A stretch of DNA of 64,000 nt, from the NCBI RefSeq assembly GCF_035918155.1, contig NZ_CP109327.1:5022001-5086000 (forward strand), written 5' to 3'. Positions within the stretch are counted from its first letter, which is position 1, and the number at the start of each line of letters is the position of its first letter. Position numbers and translations under genes: made by a program. The notes below the pieces were generated by a model that had not been told where the DNA came from, searched no databases, and was given only the letters and a program-made list of their open reading frames with translations. This document shows, in pieces, positions 61,375 through 64,000 of this stretch. Source of the stretch: Streptomyces sp. NBC_01591 (GTDB lineage Bacteria; Actinomycetota; Actinomycetes; Streptomycetales; Streptomycetaceae).

Positions 61375-62198
61375 CCGCCCTGGCCGCTGCGGCCTCCCAG
61401 ACCTCGACCGGTGAGGCCGTCCAGTTCTGGGTGCTCGGCATCGTCGCCGTGATCGGCGCGCTGTCCACCGTACTGATGAAGAAGGCCGTGCACAGCGCGC
61501 TGAGCCTCGCCGGGACCATGATCGTCCTGGCGGTGTTCTACCTCGCCAACGGCGCCTACTTCCTGGGCATCGTCCAGATCGTCGTCTACACCGGCGCGAT
61601 CATGATGCTGTTCCTCTTCGTGGTCATGCTCGTCGGTGTCACCGCGGCCGACTCGCTGAAGGAGACCCTGAAGGGGCAGCGCTGGCTGGCCGCGGGCTGC
61701 GGGCTCGGCTTCGGCGTCCTGCTGATCGCGGGCATCGGCAACGCCTCGCTGAACAGCTTCAACGGGCTCGGCACCGCCAACACCGAGCACGGCGGAAACG
61801 TGGAGGGGCTGGCCAGCCTCATCTTCACCAAGTACGTCTTCGCCTTCGAGATCACCGGCGCCCTGCTGATCACGGCGACGGTCGGCGCGATGGTGCTCAC
61901 CCACCGGGAGCGCACCGAACGGGCCAAGAACCAGCGGGAGATGTCCGAGGAGCGCGTACGCGGACAGCAGCTGCCGCCGCTGCCCGCCCCCGGTGTCTAC
62001 GCCCGGCACAACGCCGTGGACATCCCGGGTCTGCTCCCGGACGGCACGCCTTCCGAGCTCACCGTCATGCAGACGCTGCGCAACCGCGGCCAGATCCGCG
62101 ATGTGTCGAAGGAGTCGCTGGACCGGCTCAAGGCGCTGGAGCAGCGCTCCGGGGAACGGCTCGGCCGTGACAACGAAGAAGAGGAGGTCGCCAAGTGA
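61371..62198 (+). CDS. nuoJ: NADH-quinone oxidoreductase subunit J
   Basis: A 275-residue membrane subunit: five helices between residues 15 and 185, with the functional loop [13 protein letters not shown] near residue 72. The last 85 residues form a charged cytoplasmic tail longer than in E. coli (184 residues), a usual feature in actinobacteria. ATGA-type overlap with nuoI and nuoK. Confidence 0.94.
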   Translation: MTALAAAASQTSTGEAVQFWVLGIVAVIGALSTVLMKKAVHSALSLAGTMIVLAVFYLANGAYFLGIVQIVVYTGAIMMLFLFVVMLVGVTAADSLKETLKGQRWLAAGCGLGFGVLLIAGIGNASLNSFNGLGTANTEHGGNVEGLASLIFTKYVFAFEITGALLITATVGAMVLTHRERTERAKNQREMSEERVRGQQLPPLPAPGVYARHNAVDIPGLLPDGTPSELTVMQTLRNRGQIRDVSKESLDRLKALEQRSGERLGRDNEEEEVAK

Positions 62199-62494
62199 AT
62201 CCGGTCTACTACCTCTATCTCGCAGCCCTGTTGTTCACCATCGGTGCGGCCGGGGTGCTGATCCGGCGGAACGCGATCGTGGTGTTCATGTGCGTGGAGC
62301 TGATGCTCAACGCCTGCAACCTCGCGTTCGTGACCTTCTCCCGGATGCACGGCAATCTCGACGGCCAGATCATCGCCTTCTTCACGATGGTCGTCGCCGC
62401 GGCGGAGGTCGTGGTCGGGCTCGCGATCATCGTGTCGGTGTTCCGTTCCCGCCACTCGGCCTCGGTCGACGACGCCAGCCTGATGAAGCTGTAA
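62195..62494 (+). CDS. nuoK: NADH-quinone oxidoreductase subunit K
   Basis: A 99-residue, three-helix proton-channel subunit with the glutamate residues in [10 protein letters not shown] near residue 32 and the [10 protein letters not shown] segment. GTG start overlapping nuoJ by four bases. Standard length. Confidence 0.95.
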   Translation: MNPVYYLYLAALLFTIGAAGVLIRRNAIVVFMCVELMLNACNLAFVTFSRMHGNLDGQIIAFFTMVVAAAEVVVGLAIIVSVFRSRHSASVDDASLMKL

Positions 62495-62508
62495 GGGGAC
62501 GTTGAATC

Positions 62509-64000
62509 GTGGAGAACCTGATCGCGCTGCTCGTCGCGGCGCCTCTGCTCGGAGCGGCGGTCCTGCTCTGCGGCGGCCGAAGGCTGGACCGCGCCGGACA
62601 CTGGCTCGGCACCCTGCTCGCCGCCGTGTCGTTCGTCATCGGTGTCGTGCTCTTCCTCGACATGCTGGGGAAGGGCGCGGAGGACCGGACGCTGCACCAG
62701 AAGCTGTTCAGCTGGATCCCGGTCGAGGGCTTCCAGGCCGATGTGGCCTTCCAGTTGGACCAGTTGTCGATGACGTTCGTGCTGCTGATCACCGGTGTGG
62801 GCACCCTGATCCACATCTACTCGATCGGCTACATGGAGCACGACGAGCGCCGGCGCCGCTTCTTCGGCTATCTGAACCTGTTCCTCGCGGCGATGCTGAT
62901 CCTGGTCGTCGCCGACAACTACCTGCTGCTGTACGTCGGGTGGGAGGGCGTCGGTCTGGCGTCGTACCTGCTCATCGGCTTCTGGCAGCACAAGCCCAGC
63001 GCGGCCACGGCCGCCAAGAAGGCATTCCTGGTCAACCGGGTCGGCGACATGGGCCTGTCGATCGCGATCATGCTGATGTTCACCACCTTCGGCACCTTCG
63101 CCTTCGGCCCCGTCCTCGAATCGACGGGGGAGACGAGCGAGGGCAAGCTGACGGCGATCGGCCTGATGCTGCTGCTCGCGGCCTGCGGCAAGTCGGCCCA
63201 GGTGCCGCTGCAGTCCTGGCTCGGTGACGCGATGGAGGGCCCGACCCCGGTCTCGGCCCTCATCCACGCCGCGACCATGGTGACCGCGGGTGTGTACCTC
63301 ATCGTCAGGTCCGGCGCGATCTTCAACGCTGCGCCGGACGCGCAGCTGGTCGTCGTGGTCGTCGGAGCGGTCACGCTGCTCTTCGGTGCGATCGTCGGTT
63401 GTGCGAAGGACGACATCAAGAAGGCCCTCGCCGGGTCGACGATGTCGCAGATCGGCTACATGATCCTGGCCGCCGGGCTCGGCCCGATCGGCTATGTCTT
63501 CGCGATCATGCACCTGGTGACGCACGGCTTCTTCAAGGCCGGGCTCTTCCTCGGCGCCGGTTCGGTCATGCACGGCATGAACGACGAGGTCGACATGCGG
63601 AAGTTCGGCGGCCTGCGGAAGTACATGCCGGTCACCTTCATCACCTTCGGCCTCGGCTATCTGGCGATCATCGGCTTCCCCGGTCTGTCCGGCTTCTTCT
63701 CCAAGGACAAGATCATCGAGGCGGCCTTCGCCAAGGGCGGCACCGAGGGCTGGATCCTCGGCTCGGTGGCCCTGCTGGGCGCCGCGATCACCGCGTTCTA
63801 CATGACGCGGGTGATGCTGCTGACGTTCTTTGGCGAGAAGCGCTGGCAGCCCGACGCGGAAGGCCACGAGCCGCATCCGCACGAGTCCCCGAAGTCGATG
63901 ACCATCCCCATGATCATCCTGGCGTTCGGTTCGGTCTTCGCCGGAGGCTTCTTCTCCATCGGTGACCGCTTCCTGAACTGGCTGGAGCCGGTCACCGGAC
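62509..64000 (+). CDS. nuoL: NADH-quinone oxidoreductase subunit L (3' end outside window)
   Basis: The first 497 codons of the antiporter-like subunit L. The Q-L-D-Q-L-S-M-T-F segment is near residue 83, [13 protein letters not shown] near 145, [26 protein letters not shown] near 235, and a broken-helix lysine near the C-terminal half. AGGGGAC precedes the GTG start. NuoL normally runs to about 620-650 residues, so about 130 are missing beyond the window. Confidence 0.93.
   Translation, partial: MENLIALLVAAPLLGAAVLLCGGRRLDRAGHWLGTLLAAVSFVIGVVLFLDMLGKGAEDRTLHQKLFSWIPVEGFQADVAFQLDQLSMTFVLLITGVGTLIHIYSIGYMEHDERRRRFFGYLNLFLAAMLILVVADNYLLLYVGWEGVGLASYLLIGFWQHKPSAATAAKKAFLVNRVGDMGLSIAIMLMFTTFGTFAFGPVLESTGETSEGKLTAIGLMLLLAACGKSAQVPLQSWLGDAMEGPTPVSALIHAATMVTAGVYLIVRSGAIFNAAPDAQLVVVVVGAVTLLFGAIVGCAKDDIKKALAGSTMSQIGYMILAAGLGPIGYVFAIMHLVTHGFFKAGLFLGAGSVMHGMNDEVDMRKFGGLRKYMPVTFITFGLGYLAIIGFPGLSGFFSKDKIIEAAFAKGGTEGWILGSVALLGAAITAFYMTRVMLLTFFGEKRWQPDAEGHEPHPHESPKSMTIPMIILAFGSVFAGGFFSIGDRFLNWLEPVTG

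Overview
The window is high-GC actinobacterial DNA and almost certainly chromosomal Streptomyces. Codons end strongly in G or C, GTG starts are common, and the gene content is typical of the genus: kbpA-afsK and afsR-afsS antibiotic-regulation genes, the futalosine menaquinone route (mqnA, mqnC), DUF397/XRE/HATPase regulatory sets, and a 14-gene-type nuo operon. I saw no rRNA, tRNA or CRISPR array.

Layout. 1-4.6 kb: membrane and stress genes (DUF1707 protein, PspAB-like protein, HtpX), then a cytochrome P450 with its own ferredoxin. 4.6-9.2 kb: pdxH, a thiolase, an acyl-CoA dehydrogenase, an F420-type nitroreductase-like protein and a TetR regulator. 9.5-13 kb: kbpA-like gene and afsK. 13-19.3 kb: two small membrane/secreted proteins; a second acyl-CoA block (enoyl-CoA hydratase, DUF35 zinc-ribbon/OB protein, thiolase, divergent FadD3-like ligase); a PIN toxin-antitoxin pair. 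19.3-22.8 kb: afsS and afsR, transcribed leftward. 23-25.6 kb: amidohydrolase, MerR regulator, cold-shock protein. 25.9-38.1 kb: menaquinone neighbourhood (mqnA, a membrane Ser/Thr kinase, mqnC, a degenerate amidohydrolase-like protein carrying a MITE at its stop codon, an ECF sigma factor and small putative anti-sigma, menG, a large zinc-ribbon membrane protein, a GNAT enzyme, and a menJ-like reductase). 38.2-49.8 kb: an accessory stretch with a divergent class A PBP, two gene relics, DHFR-like, VOC, WecA-like, XRE/DUF397/HATPase, TetR/membrane protein, acyltransferase, orphan DUF397 and MFS genes. 50-64 kb: an NlpC/P60 hydrolase and nuoA to nuoL (cut by the window end).

How the genes work together. 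MqnA, MqnC, MenG and the MenJ-like enzyme make and trim menaquinone, the quinone reduced by the complex I encoded next door; a Rex-type site sits just after the nuo promoter. KbpA, AfsK, AfsR and AfsS form a known phospho-relay for secondary metabolism, here split by an acyl-CoA catabolic insertion. A recurring 19-bp palindrome (ATCTGACGG-centred) lies upstream of the thiolase, acyl-CoA dehydrogenase, thiolase/FadD3 divergent pair and amidohydrolase, with a weaker copy over the start of the TetR gene. This suggests one local regulon for a CoA-thioester degradation pathway scattered over about 17 kb. That regulon, the afsS promoter and leader, and the MITE are the most interesting signals.

All family assignments come from reading the protein sequence and memory of the families; no database search was run.
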